DNA of 64,000 nt, taken from positions 80,210 through 144,209 of the forward strand of contig AZLU01000035.1 in NCBI GenBank assembly GCA_002224055.1. Direction: 5' to 3'. Under the pieces are notes generated by a model that had not been told where the DNA came from, did no database searches, and saw only the letters and a list, made by a program, of their open reading frames with translations. How positions within the stretch are numbered: the first letter of the stretch is position 1; each line of letters begins with the position of its first letter. A program made the position numbers and the translations under genes. Below are positions 11,735 to 25,700 of the stretch, piece by piece. Source of the stretch: Pezizomycotina sp. ARF18 (Eukaryota > Ascomycota).

Positions 11735-14246
11735 TGATGCTCCGGAGATTCCGCGATCCGCCTCCCAAGATTCTCGTGCGATGCGCTATTACGTCACGGG
11801 ATTCGCGGTGCGTAGTTGGAATTACGAAGGCACAGCTGCGTATCAAACTCGTAGCCGTTTGCAGAACTGAGGATTCTCTTTTAAAACGTTTGAATTTTTC
11901 TGGCGAACCACTGAACGTCGAGAATATTCAAAAGACCTTCTCCTGGTATTCTTTTTCTCCTTTTTTTTTTTTTTTTTTTTCCTTAGCCTCACTGATTGTT
12001 TGGTCATTTTTTTGGTGGCACGCCACTGAAACTCAAACTGATCACGCTGTATTGTTGAAAATCGTCGTTTCCCCCCCCCCCCCAACTATCCTAAAGACGG
12101 CATTAGAACTGGAAATTAAGCTCGCGCCTTGGCATATTTTTGGCATGGTCTTCGAATCATTCCAAGCGAGTATTATTCTCGAGTTAACAACAACAATAAT
12201 AATATTCAGTTACTTTGTTGATTAGCGCAGAATAATAGATCAGACCTGCTGGAGCCTGGAGGTCCTTTCACCAGTTTTACCTCGCTATTTGCGAGGGAAA
12301 AGCGCGCGCTTCTCGCCTTAGAGGCGCGGCACAGCCTCCACGGGAGTCGGATAGACAAATATTTTCGAAGTTATCTTCTGTTTCGTAGAAAATATTCAAG
12401 TCGGGATGTATAACTTGATAGACGAGGAACCCCGAAGATATCGCGATTGTATTGAACTGCACGCTCGCACGAGCCTTGTCTCTCATGAAGGATTGGTCAA
12501 AGGAGAGTCCTTGCTTTCCCCAAGCTCGAAAACTGGCATTTCCCGGAGTTTGGAAGCCGGGGATTACAAGGGGCCACTTGTACCTTGTAAAACGTCGCCG
12601 ACTCACCGGGCGGGAAAGGGCTTATTCGAGGTGCAAGGGGCTAATTGTGAAATTTCCCCAATTGGGCACTTCGGCGACGAAGACCAAGTAGACTCTCCAG
12701 CTATTATTTGGAATCGCAACGAAACTATTGGCAAGTAACTATATGTACTAAAGAAGTCGGTTCTATGAGAAAGAAAGAAGAAAAAAAAAAAAAAAAAAAA
12801 AAAGAAATGGTGTATGACAAGCGGGCTTTCAAGATTTCCGAGTTAGATCCTGGCTTTCAAAACGACCCTTCAAGTATCAGCAAAGAGGCTAAAACGGAAA
12901 AGTAGTATAAATAAAATAAATAAATAAATAAAGAACTGGGGGATGAACCATTTGCTTTTGCTGTAACTTGCTTGTAACCAGGACTCTCCGCTACTTAGTA
13001 TCCATCCTTGAGTCTTCTGTCTGTTTCTCAATCTGTCTCGATCAGTGCGCAGAGATTCCCAGCACTCCGGACCAGTCTGGCGGGTGTGCAGATTCAGGAT
13101 GGGTTCTTTTTTTTCTTGTTTGCTCAAAAAAGTCTCCTTGCATTCGCCCGTACCTTGCATCCTTAGTATATTTTACGTAATAATTGCTGTGGATGGCGCC
13201 AACAACCAGCAATCCGGTCGTCATCTTCGGACGGGAGAGAAAAGCCAAGTTCTCATACTAATCAAAGAAAAGAGGGAAATAGGGCCACTTTTCACCCCTC
13301 CCGACGCCGTTTTCGTCAATTTTCGTCAATTTTTTCTTCTTTTTTATTTTTTATTATTATTATATTAGGTATTCCGCTCAAGTTCGTCAAGTTGCAATAA
13401 AAAGTAGTCATCTTAAGCAGAGCACCGTTTTATTGGTAATATAACGAGAGGTTATAGGAAGTCTTTCGTAATTGGCATGATTGCCTAGCAAGAAGGAAGG
13501 GGAAAAAAAATAGAGAAGTAAACGAGAAGAAATCCAAACTAGATGGGACGACGCCCCTCCTTTGGGGGTTTCAAAGCTTGCTTCTCCCTGCAAGCATAAA
13601 CCCTCCCGCTATGCCCCGGGCTAGAAGAGGGAGAAAAGGCGAAGGTCGCTACCTCGCCTTCCGCAGCTGCAGCTGCATACTTCTTGGTACCTCTTTCAAG
13701 GAAAGAGGGGGAAAGAAAGATTCAACCCTTTACTCCCAGCCTTTTTCTAGTTGCATAGTGTTATCCCGAAAAATATTAGGATATCCTTGCTAACGCATCA
13801 TTGCGTCTCGATTCGAACGGATTACACTCTCTGAGAAAGTCGAATCGGTTTCCCGCATTCACCCCTATGGATTAAAGTTTTTAATCTTCCTTCGTCTATC
13901 GCAAAAGAAGGTTTAAAAAATTAGAAAGAAATAGGAAGAGAGATGAAAAAAAAAAAAAAAAAAGGGATAGATAAATAGATAGATAGAGCTAAGTACGCAG
14001 CCGTTACACAGATGGAGAAGGACGATGGGATCCAAGTATCACCAGCCTGGTACAAATTTAAAGTAAGAAAAGGGTTAAGAGTAATAAGAACTTTTTAAAT
14101 TAAGAGAGCAAATATGAGAATAGATGAAGAACCCTGGAGGTTTTCCTTATCAGGGCCTACCCGTGTTGGGATAGCAAGGGACGAGGCATTACCTATCGAT
14201 GAATCGATTGATTGCTGTTGTTGGAAGCACTCATGGAAGCAGAGGG

Positions 14247-14274
<28 letters not shown>
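14247..14274. repeat. A28 homopolymer
   Basis: Uninterrupted run of 28 A, one of the longest in the window. Confidence 0.9.
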
Positions 14275-14277
<3 letters not shown>

Positions 14278-14534
14278 CCACCAACCCCTCTCCTTTGTAG
14301 AAAGTGAGGTTTATCAGCTGCGCGTATGCAAATGCAAGGTTAAAAACATAAACACCAACTATTACGTATAATCAACTACTAAGAAAGGCAATCGTTACGT
14401 GGTTCGTCATTCATTCATATATTCATTTGTTCATTCACTCGTGGCCTTTTTACTCTAATCGACTAATCCTTTTCGCAATATATACGATCTCTCTTTATAA
14501 AATACTTATCATGCGATAATAAAGTGCCATTTGC

Positions 14535-14562
14535 TTTTTTTTTTTTTTTAAAAAAAAAAAAA
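14535..14562. repeat. T15/A13 perfect inverted repeat
   Basis: Fifteen T directly followed by thirteen A, a self-complementary block able to form a hairpin. It lies about 480 bp upstream of the next gene. Confidence 0.85.
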
Positions 14563-15040
14563 GAGTACTAAAATTACCACTTATCTCCATTCCTTATATA
14601 ATTGCTACTTCGTTGCAGTATCATCAATTATTTTCCTTTCTTGAAATCTCAAAACGTTGAGGCGAGCTCTAACGCGCCAATCTATCTGCATCTCGCTCCG
14701 TCTAGCGATCCTTATTTTTCTCATTCATATCATTCGGTTCTGTTACAGTTAGATACAAAACTTCACATCGAAAATATGAAACCTGAGCTTGCTAAAGCGC
14801 AAAAACGTCCTTTACGCCAATAGGCTCTCTCTCTCTCTCTTTCTCTCTATTTTTTTTGTGTGTTGCTAGACACGAGTCTTCTTTCCTTTGGTTCCTTCTT
14901 TCTCGGACGTTTTTCCAAAGACAAGCCTAAAACTGCCGCATCGTCCTGTCTCCACCCTCCCCTCTGGTAATTGCGAGAGGGAAGAGAATCGCACGGGAAA
15001 TGGGGCCGAGCGCACCTCGAAAATCCTTCTCCGTGTTCCA

Positions 15041-18026
15041 ATGGGCCTTCTAGACAGCAATACGTTCTCTCACTGCCATCTTGTAAACTACTTAGTAGAT
15101 GTCCAAGTTGTCGGCTTGACATCACAGGTTTCATCACATATAGTCTTTCAGAATACCACGGACAAAGACTTTACGGATGCAGTTTTCCAGATGAGAGTAG
15201 CAGAAGGCGCCACGATTTCATGGTTCGACTGCGTTGTCAAAGAAAGCGGCCCAGATACCGAAGGATCCACGCCACGTTACCAGCCTGAACCCCGAGCTCT
15301 CAGAAATGCTCACTTGAGAGTTCCGTTTTCAAAGTTAACGTTGGGAAGATCCACGCAGGTCGGTATGCCGTACTTTTCTCCGGTGAGTAAAACTTGAAAC
15401 CCCAACACCAAGAGAAGGAAGGACAAAGGAGAAAGAGATAAATAAAATAAATTGTCAAGCAATTATGAAGGGGTGGCGTTTTCTGAAAAAAGGAAAAAAA
15501 AGGAAAAAAAAAAAAAGAAAAATGCAGAGACAGTTCTGAAGTGGAGAAAAAGAAAGAAAGAGGAAGAAAAGACGGAAGATCCAGGGAAGAGGAAGAGAAG
15601 AGAGAAAAAAAAGGAAATAAAAAGATCGATGGAGAAGGATGGAATTACAGAAAAGCAAACAGCAATAGAGCGCAATAAATTGCTATACAAATGTCTTATG
15701 AAGTCTGTCGATTTCGTCCCTACTTTTTTTCGTTATAATTCATTGTTTAAAACCATATTGTTATTTTTGTATCTGCGATTGGGGGTGTTCTATATCGTCC
15801 ATTCCTAACACATTCTTCGGGGAAATTACCTAGGTACGACCATAACGCTACGATTAAGAACCTGGAAGCTACATTTCTATTTCCGCTGCCTGGGAGACGT
15901 GGTGAAAATATGATTACAAGGTCACGTCAAGATGGGAACGAAGGGACGGCTGGAATGGGTCCCATATCTTCTCGTTCGCTACCGTGGATATAGAAGCGTC
16001 CATGCCCGGCCAAATATCGAAGATAAACTCTTCCACGCATTTATTAAGCTCCAAGTTGAATCTGAATAAGGCGAAGATAAGCGTCGAGAACCACGTCCTA
16101 CAGGCAAGCCTTTTTCTTTTTTTCTCTCTCGATAAGACAGTGATAGTTATAATTATTGCTATTTAAAGTTCGTTATTCTAGACCAAGATTAGCTGACCTA
16201 ATATTCGTTGGCTTTAGGGAGAGGATAATCTCGAGTTTTCAATTACGGCAGACAATCTTGATGCTGCTATGGAATATTATTACAAGCAGCTAGAAGAGAA
16301 ACCAGATAAACCTTTTTCTTTCCAGAGCGACGATTTCCCCCAAAGCCCTTCGAATTATATTCTTGAAGAAATTGCTAGGCAGCACGACGACGACGACGAC
16401 GAGGAACTGGAAGATTACTTCAATAAAAACTTAATACCGCAAGACGAGATTGTCAAGTTCAACATCAACTCCTAGAACCGAAGTCATTGATCATGTCGAA
16501 GCTCTGTCAGATCACGCTTACGGAAAGAGGTAAGAGATTCCTACCCTCATGCGTTTCTATTTTCTGGTTGTTTCTTGCTTCATTTATATCACTTTCCATC
16601 GATGTCTCTGATTATACCTGCTGACGACCTTCCCTGCGTACAGAGATTATGCCGAGAGAAAGTCTGGAGATTGTGGATGAGGATGAGATGGGCTTATCAC
16701 CTCAATCATTTCTCGACATTGAAAACGACCTTGAAGACCAACAACTCGGACGGGCTCCAGAGGGTTGTCAGGCACATCCTACCGAGCCCGAACCGCATGC
16801 AAGGAAAACATTTGGCGCGAAATCAGAAACGTTGAGTCGCTATCTAAGATACCACGTTCGCCATTACAAACCAAACCACCAAAGACGCCGGAGTTGAATT
16901 CCTGGTACATGGAAGACTCAGAGTCGGAATACGAATCAGATATCGAAGAATTTCAGCCTGGTGATGACCATAATGATTTTACGGCAGACTGTTTGGTTAT
17001 CGAAGGACAGGACCGCGAAGGCTATGAAATAGACCCAGCCGAGGATATGGACATGGACATGGACGGGCTTGGACACCGTGCGGACAATGAAAAAGTATTC
17101 GTGGTAAGGAAACCATCACAACAAACCTCTTCTAGCTTGAAGAGTACTGGATTTGATTCTCATATTGCGAGTCTCAGGGAACAGCTCTTGCGGTCAACCA
17201 TATTCGGCCAAAACTCGTCAACATTACCGTCACCAAGCGCAACATCGCAAACGCTACATCGACGACAGCGACAGCGACATTTCGGAAAGTTCCAACGGCA
17301 CTCGAGTATCTACCGAGCAGTGGAGGCAGCAGCTGTATACCCCGACATTTGGACAATTACAATGGACGGAAAACCTCACGGCGATCCTGGACGACTTTTA
17401 CAGGCGCCTCGAAAGATCACCGACGGGCTTCATCCTTCTTGACGAGAGTTTGCGCAGATCGTCGGCATCCGGTTCGAAAGACTCCTCGAATTTCTCAGAT
17501 ACGCGTGCCCGGAGACTCACACTCTGTCCCCTGTGGCTAACAACCTGAAACGGGGTGCTTGGGCGAATATTGTGGCACTTTCACATATTAATTTTCTCGC
17601 GGGTCGCACAATATCGAAAAAGCCGGTGTGGATGTTGCCGAGAAATTCAATCGCTTGTACTCCCACCTCCACGGACCCTTGCTGCAGCACCAAATGAGCT
17701 ACTCTCTACCCCTGCCACTTATGTCGGAGATGGCAACCGATTTGGTACTCAACAGGACGAAGGATTTCGACAATTTCAACAAGAGCCGAAAGGCCCGAGA
17801 AGTGGCAGTGATCGGATTGGGTGTTTTTACACCTCCTGCGTCACCACCCAAACGCCCGCATAACGCGAGGACCCCAAAATCGCATTCTAAATCTTTTTTG
17901 ACAAAGCATGCGAACATGAGACAGCCGCCCTTCAAATTTTATTTAATATTTAGGACTATATATATTATATTTCTTTTTATAGCATACGTTTTATTATTTA
18001 TTTTCTCTTTATTCCTAACTACTTAA
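15041..18026 (+). CDS. Tentative VIT-like domain protein, fragmented
   Basis: The first segment reads MGLLDSNTFSH, then LVDVQVVGLTSQVSSHIVFQ and DFTDAVFQMRVAEGATISWF. This resembles the VIT domain of inter-alpha-trypsin-inhibitor-like proteins (a strand, TS-x-V, F-x-N, then a GA-x-I-x-x-F strand). After a 450-bp gap that could be an intron, 15834-16099 gives YDHNATIKNLEATFLFPLPG and FSFATVDIEASMPGQISKIN, again like the region after VIT. Usually a von Willebrand A domain follows; none is visible. Instead come GEDNLEFSITADNLDAAMEY, an acidic stretch (HDDDDDEELEDYF), disordered acidic sequence around 16900-17100 and a C-terminal helical region (WTENLTAILDDFYRRLERSP, RFERLLEFLRYAC, KRGAWANIVALSHINFL). 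Several frame changes are present. The two halves could be separate genes. Start, end and family are all uncertain. Confidence 0.4.
15478..15640 (+). repeat. Purine-rich block within the presumed intron
   Basis: Almost pure A/G on the plus strand (AAGGAAAAAAAGG, GAAAGAAAGAGG and similar), in contrast to the pyrimidine-rich plus strand seen upstream of other genes. It sits between two coding-like segments of the tentative VIT gene, so it is either intron or an insertion. Confidence 0.6.
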
Positions 18027-18401
18027 TTCTTTTTTACGGAGTATATCATTTTGGCTAATGGGTATCATTTGTATTATTAAACATTATATATTCTGAGAGC
18101 GTCTTTTTCTTCTTGTTCTATCTTTCCCTGCATTCCTGGTTTTTTGCACCCTTCCTACTATCATTATTATTCTCTCATCTCGTTGCGGTTTCCTTTGGCC
18201 TTTTTTTTTTTTTTTTTTTTTTCTCTCCTTTTCTTTTATCTCTTTTTCCGACCGTAATTTCCTTCGCGATAATTCACTAATCTTCCTCGTCAATTCCTTC
18301 TCTCCCTCCCTCTCTATATCTCTCGGTCAGCTCCGTTGGCCCTTGGCGAAAGTCATTTAGTGTCCTCCTACATGCCTCATAAGGCTGTCTATTTATATCA
18401 C

Positions 18402-18428
18402 TTTTTTTTTTTTTTTTTTTTTTTTTTT
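18402..18428. repeat. T27 homopolymer
   Basis: Uninterrupted run of 27 T. Confidence 0.9.
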
Positions 18429-19491
18429 GGTGAAATAGTACAATATTTAGTACAAGTATTCTCACCGTTTGAAAAGCTCCATATAGCAAACCAACTGATA
18501 AAAAAAATATTATACATAGTGGGGTCGTTCCGGATTAAACGTGCCCATTTATTGGAGAGACCCTTTGTATTTTCTTAATCAAAGCTTGAATAATTGGCAA
18601 CTAGATACTTGCTTGAAGGCCAACAGGGAAGAATATGTTCGTAGCAATAGTAATAAAGTACATTTGGTTAAATTGGGTAGTATATCACTTAAGCAGTACG
18701 TATTAAAGAATGTCGTGATCGCGATACGTTCTCCTCTCTTATATCCGCTTATTTTAACGCAATTTGTTCCAGGTTCCTTTGACTCAATCGATTATTATGA
18801 TTATCATTCCATTATTCTCTAGCCGTTGTCGAACATTGTTTCCTTTGTCGGGTAAATGATTTCCATAGGAGTGGGGTGGCCGGGAGGGGAGGCTGTGAAG
18901 CTAGTAAGTAGTGTTGGTGAACCACTGAACCCTACCCCAATGGAAACCAATGCAACGCTTGAAATTACTTTTTGTCTTGGAGCTTCCAACAAGACACCGA
19001 GAGCCGCCTTAGCATCAACCTTGGATTAGTCCAGCGGACAGGCGGGAGAGGCAAGGGCCATATACTGTATTCATATTCATATTGCTTTTACCTCGTATAC
19101 TTACGTTACTTACTCTTATCGATTCCACCATTATATTCCCTGCTTATATCGGTAGAGTCATTCAAGCAGAAAGAAGTTGAGGGCCCCAACAGCTAACAGC
19201 TAAGCACATGACTACGCGTTATAGTTATCTCGGATAGGCGCATCAATACCCCACGCCTTTCCCCATTGACTAACATTTTCTGCCCACTTTCTGCGCCTTT
19301 GGACGCGTTCGGGATCGGATATTGGATTCTTTATACTTGTGAGATACCAGTTGAGCAAGTTAGCAGAGCTCTTTCATACTTGTTTGTTACGTATACCTGC
19401 TGGTACAGCTCAAAAGCTCGAAGGCACAGAAGTTGGGTCAGGCTAGTTGCTACACATCACTTATATTTATTCTAGCTATATCCAAAAGAGC

Positions 19492-19498
19492 TATATAA
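19492..19498 (+). promoter_or_regulatory. TATA-like element upstream of the ankyrin gene
   Basis: TATATAA about 280 bp before the ATG at 19776. The distance allows a transcribed leader of some 250 bases. Only the motif and position support it. Confidence 0.35.
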
Positions 19499-19775
19499 GA
19501 CGAGGTGGGTGGTAGGAATCGGACGCGTTGTCTTCAGTCCCATCCTGCTTGTTCAAGAGCTCAAATCACCAAACCTCTAGCTTTATACATACCCTTCAAT
19601 TAGTACCTATCATATCAGAAATTTTGCTTTTTTTTTTTTTTTTTTGACGCTGACGACCACATACGATTGTTTACTTTTTTCTATCCATAAAATTTTTGCT
19701 ATTCTCATTCTACGGAAGTAGTAGTTTTCCAGTTATAGTAGTCTTATTACCACATTCCTGACCGGAGAAGTAGAC

Positions 19776-22700
19776 ATGGCTTCTGCTCCTCAAGCAATCA
19801 CCATCCCAAAGACGCCAGTTCCGTCCAAGGAATTCGTCTCCTACCTCTCAGAGCACCCTGGCAAGCCCGTCCGCGAGCTTTTAAAGCCCTTCACGGACTA
19901 CGAAGATACCCTGCGTCGCGTGTTCGCTACTGCTCCCGAACATGAAGAGATCAAGGATCCCTTCGCAAACCTCGTGCCCCTTTTCGAGGTAATGAAGATC
20001 TCAGGATCAGAGCGAGGAACCTTGAGACCGAAACGGACAAGGAGAAGCAGAGCTATATCATGCCGCTGAAGGATGAGGAGCGCATGAAGGACGGCAAAAA
20101 GCTATCGTTGATAAGCAGGAGTTTCTCAAAAACTTCGCCATTTTCAGCGAGAACGCGCTCCAGAATATGGACTGGTCCAACGTCGTTGCGGCCGGTTCCT
20201 CGGTTTTGACACCGCTCTTGCCCGTTCCCGAGGAGCACAAGTCATCCAAGAAAGGGCTGCGCGAGTACTACCACAATATCATCGCCCCAACCAGCGATGT
20301 CGATCTTTTCATCTACGGCGTGGATGAAGAGGAGGCGTACAAGCGTATGCTCCAGATTGAAGCCACGGTTAAGGACAACCTCCTCTGGAAGTGACCAGTG
20401 TGAGGACCCGCAACACTGTTACAATCGTCAGCCGTTACCCCAACAGGCACATCCAGATCGTCCTCAGGCTCTACAAGAGCGTCAGCGAGATTCTTACCGG
20501 ATTCGACGTCAACTGCTCCTGCGTCGCGTTCGATGGCAAGCAGGTCTATGCGAGCCCTCGAGCCGTAGCTTCCCTCATCACGCAGTGCTCTGAGGTCGAT
20601 CTCAAGCGAAGGAGTCCGTCGTACGAGCACCGTCTGGCGAAATATCGCTCCCGTGGGTTCGAGATCTACTTCCCCGGTTTGAGGCGTGAGGATATCGATC
20701 CTACGATATTCGAGCGTAGTTTCGGTAAACTTCAGGGTCTTGCTCGCCTGTTGGTTCTAGAGAAACTGCCTACTTTGGATAAGCGAGAGCAGTATCTAGA
20801 AACTAGGAGGTCCGAACGAGGGAATCCTAAGCCTTATTACATGAAGCGTATGCCTTTGAAGGGCGATTTGAAAGCAGATGCCGAAGTCGCAGACTGGGAG
20901 GTCGAAGACGAGGAGGTCTCTTCTTATCACACCTTTACTATCCCTTATGGGCAGATGTAAGGCCTTCTGCACGATATATATTCCGAGTATCGTTGATATC
21001 AAGAAAAAAATACACGAACGTATAGCTAACGGTAAATATAGGCACAATGCGAAGAAGACCGAAAGACTGCTTTACACCAAGGACATGCTGCTCAATGCTG
21101 AGTGGAACAAACAGGCACAGAAGTCGAGACCTGCGGTAAGTAGCTCGATATAAAATGATAGATTTGATGCTTCTTCAGATGCTGAGTGTTTATATTGCAA
21201 ATTTTAGTATCTCCACCGACATCCCGTCTTTATCGGTACGATTGAGGAAATCGCTCAGGACTGCTGCGGATTCTGCCCAGAGCCAGAAACCGAAGAAGAG
21301 AAAGAGCTTCAGGTGGAAGATGATAAGGTAAGCAGAGTGTGCTACGCGGTGAAATGATCGGTTTCCGACTAACCCAAAATTTACAGGCATATGTTCGCGG
21401 CCTTCTCAGAGATGCTTGGCTCAAGGATGAACCTGGGCGTCAAGAAGTCGGCAGCTTTTGCCCTATCACCGAGGGCGATTGGACTGGTAAGTGTACATTG
21501 CAACCAATCCCGTTGTATGTTGGCGTCTAACGTGGAAATGAACGCAGAAATGGCCTATGTCGGAGTGAACCAAAAGCTTTTCGCGGCCATCGTTGCGGAA
21601 GACGTCGAGGCTGTAAAGAAATATCTGTCCGAGGAAGGATATGATCCTAACCGTCGCGATCACGTGGACGTACCCCGCTACAAGTTGCTTGTCTTTGCTC
21701 CAGCGTCGAGGTTGTCCAGACCTTAATTGACCATGGCGCACGGCTCATCTCGAGGATGGCGGATGGTCGGACTGCTTTGCATATTGCTGCCGCTCGTGGA
21801 GAGGAGGCTATCTGCCGAGCGCTCCTTACCAAGAGCGAGGAGAACGAGGCGAAGAAGAATGATTTGAGTGAATCTGAGGAAGAGGAACATAAAGTGGAGA
21901 AGAAAGCCAAAGAGACCGAAAAGGATGACGATGAAGAAGATGATGAGAATGATGATGAGAGTGACGACGAGGATGAGGACTATGATGAGGTAAGTAATTG
22001 TTCACTTAACCTAAACAACAAGAAATATTGGAAACTGATTCCTTTTCCTTTTTCAACTTAAAAGGTGGAGTCAATCCCGATACTACGGCTTCCTTCATTA
22101 CCGGCACCGATAATTACATGAAGAAGAAGGATAAGACGGAGGTGCCAACCGGCTTCCTGAGGATCCCGAAGACGAAGACGAAGATATCATCGAGATTGAT
22201 ACTGCCGATTGGATCAACCACTTTACGCCGTTGCATTATGCTATCGTTGGATGCCATCCTGAAGTCGTAAGGCTCTTAGTTTCGGACTTTGGCTCTGATG
22301 TTCTGTTGCCGTATGTTCATCAATTCACTCCCAAGACAAGTAACAAAACGTCTCCCGGTACTGACTTCAATTTCTAGAGTTAAACTCGTCAACGATTGGG
22401 ATGGGTCTGCCCGAGCAGCTATATTGACATTAGCTCTCGTACTGAGTCTGCCTACTTCAGAACAAAGGACCGAAATGGCCGCGCTGCTCTTGTCACTGGG
22501 TGCTACCACTGCTCAAGCAGATCTCCAAAGAACTACAATACTAGACCTTTGCATACAGAAGTCGTATATGGTTTGTACTCTATATTGCTATTTTTATTAC
22601 AGATACTTAAAACAATGATATCACTAACTTTCTCCTCAGGACGTTTTGAAAGTTCTCTTAGAAAAGGATAAAGCTACCGCGGGAGGATCGTCAATTTGAT

Positions 22701-25700
22701 TCGGCCTTCGCGGAACTCTTATTACAACCAAAACAATGACAGTTCGTCTCTGATAACTGCGTACGTGGCACCTTTTCACCTGTCATTCTCGGGAAAAGAG
22801 TGCTCTAGCTAACAAACATGTCCAGGATCCGCGTCAATGAGGAAGCCGCCATGTTACTCCTTGAGCATGGAGCGAAGCCCAGTATTTCTTTGGAAGAATG
22901 GTTCAAGGCTAGGAATAAAGCTATTTCCTACGGCATTACTGATGACGTAGAGAAATCGTTCCTGTGCGAGGTCGAGCAGCCCATTATCGTCGCTCTTTAT
23001 CAAGAGGCAATATCAGTCGTCCTTAAGCTCCTCGACTTGGGCGCTGATCCTTCCACCGTCGATAAACTGTCATACTCCCAACGAATATATGACGTAAACA
23101 ATTACTATAGGTAAATGCATCTCCACTAATGAAGCAACAATTTTCAAGAGTTATCACTGACTTTCTTTCACCCTTTGGCGTGCAGTTATAACAGTCCCGC
23201 TGCAAAACCGGCAAGCGTATTAAACCTCGTCCGTAGGAAACTCGAGCTTGTCAATAAGGAGCTCGAGAAGGAGGAGGATAAACCCGCATCGACTGAACAG
23301 AAACGAATGAGGATTTGGAGCCATTGGATGTCAAAGAACTTACTTCTAGCTACGAATCCGGTTCGTACGAAGAGTGGGCGGCAACTATCCTTATCAAAAA
23401 TGAAAATGAACGCCGGAAATACGTCTCAAGGCCGGATACCGCGCACCAGGGTTTCATAATGGATTCGGCAATTTTATAAAGGAGGATGAGTACGAAGAAG
23501 AGCTGGAGGAAGAGGAGGTGGAGAAATTGACTGGCGGTGACCAAACGGCAACTCTCGAAGAGATTCGGAAACAGCAGAAAGAGAAAAGGAGAAAGTCGCT
23601 TCAAGAAATGCAGGATTTGCTCGAAAAGACCGAAAAGCTGCTTCTTGAAAAGGGGGCGAAGGAATTTAAGGACATATTCCCAGACAAAGTACAACCCGAA
23701 GACACTGCTGAGCCTAAGGCACGCCTTCCTCCGGCACCATATAACCCGGAAACTCCCCAGCAGAAGAAATGGGAAGCCAATATTCGTAACATCACAGTCA
23801 ACTATAGCAAGACTACTCCGCAGCTTGAAGCTAGGTATTTGGAACTCTTTAAGGCCGTTTGGGACGGCGACAAGGAGAAAGTAAAATCTTTGTGCTTCCC
23901 CGATACGACCCGGCGGAGAAAAATAAGGAAAAGAACAAATCCGACGATACTAAGCCCGCTCCCGCCGTTGGCGATGCGACTCCCTGTTGGAAAAGTTGAC
24001 GATCGGATCCGAGCAGCCTGCATCTGTAGGACATGTTGGATTTTCGGAGCCCGAGGCGCCCTCATCGCAATCGACGATGGAAGCCGAGCACACTCCGCTG
24101 TTAATCAGCGCCTTCGACAGCAACGAGTTCAATGCGTTCAGTATCGCTTGCCACAGGAAACATTCGGAAGGTAAGTAGTCTTTTCGATGACCTCTTTTTT
24201 TTTAATATAAAGCTTGAGCTAACCGATCACTTCCAGAATTTCTGGAATTCCTACTTAACATTGCCGAGATTCAGTATGAACCTAGTCAGAAGAACGAGCG
24301 AAACGTGGTTTACACCACGGGCGGCTTCCACGATGACGATTCGGATGACGATTCGGATTCGGATTCTGAGGTTGACCCTGAACGAGTTCAAATCATGGTA
24401 GGCGTTCTGTCACTTAGACCCTGGATTCCATAAAGCGTTGTTAACTTGTTTTCTATAGGAACGACTTGTCGACGAGGAATACACCATGGACGTGCTCGCC
24501 TCGGCTGTAGATGAGGTCAAGGCCAAAGAAGACGCCTTCGTAAGTTTGATCGACCCGGAAAAGTAAAAATAGGAAGCAGAACTCTAGCTAATGTATTGGG
24601 TATGATAGTCGACGATGATAAGGCTTTCTAGATGGGATTCAACTCGTCGAGTAGATGCAATCAACACAGGACTAGATGTGAGCCTTTACCGTCCTTTTCA
24701 GATATATCCTCGACATTCACTTAAAGAAAATTTCCAATTGACGGTTAACTCTATAGGAGACTGCAATCTGTGTACCAGCTAAGGTTTCTGCGGAGGACCG
24801 ATGGTGTATGCGTCTTGGAAACGATCTCAAAATGGTCAAGTTTCTCCTCAGGATGGCCGAATCACCAGCTATAGGTCGTGGGAGGACTCTAGGCAGGCTT
24901 GAATCACCGTTCTCGGGTCTTGCCACGGGAAATCAAGCAAATGATAGCTATGAGTACTTGGGTCCGATCAACATAGCCATGAAACTCGGAAGATCGATAT
25001 CCTCAAAGAATTCATCCGTTACGAGGGTCTAGGTCTCGATCACCACGAAGAAAAGAGGCTAAGAAGGCTGATAACCGAAGTTCTACCAAGGTATTAATGT
25101 AAATGGGAAGAAGCGAAAGGATTGGGCTGCGAGCGCCAATCCCAACGCGAATGATTATGACTACAGCGAAGGAGCCGACCCGATTCTGCACTACGCGGCA
25201 TATCACTTCAACATGCAAGTATGTATAAACTTTGAGCCCCGTCCTCTAACGATTCCATTAATGGCTTATGTTTGATATTGTAGACCATCGACTGGCTCAT
25301 GACGCCTGAGCCGAGAATGTTACTCAAGGAATTCGGCGAAAGGCTGGCAAAGATCTCTCCGGAAGACAAGCGAGTGGACATTATACGAAACGCATCCGAC
25401 GACAAGATCAAGAGGTGGTTCGGCATCGGCAGTGAGCTTCTCCTGCACATTAGCTTATTGCCATCCGTTTCAATGGAGATGATATCAAGAGACTGTCAGG
25501 GCGCAGTACTGGCTCGACAAGTACCCGGATCTCCTGGAAATAACGACGGACAGGGTTTATATCCCTCCTCTGTTCATCGCGGCACTGAAGCGTGATCTCG
25601 AACTCTTCAAATCCTCCTCGAAAAAGGCGCAAATCCTAAGTTCAGGGACGAAAAACGGCCTCAACCTTTTGCATTATATTATTAACCTAGGCCCAAATCC

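Larger units (their letters stand above)
11735..15040. other. Intergenic, homopolymer-rich, no supported gene
   Basis: About 3.3 kb between a minus-strand and a plus-strand gene, so it contains two promoters. It holds T, A and C homopolymers (near 11960, 12070, 12780, 13940, 14247 and 14535). Apparent ORFs at 12277-12738 on both strands have no recognisable family and conflict with each other. No tRNA or rRNA was found. Confidence 0.55.
18027..19775. other. Intergenic, promoter region of the ankyrin gene
   Basis: No supported gene. It holds a T19-type tract near 18210, a T27 run at 18402-18428 and a TATA-like element near 19492. The last 150 bp are CT- and T-rich up to the ATG at 19776, consistent with a leader. 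Confidence 0.55.
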
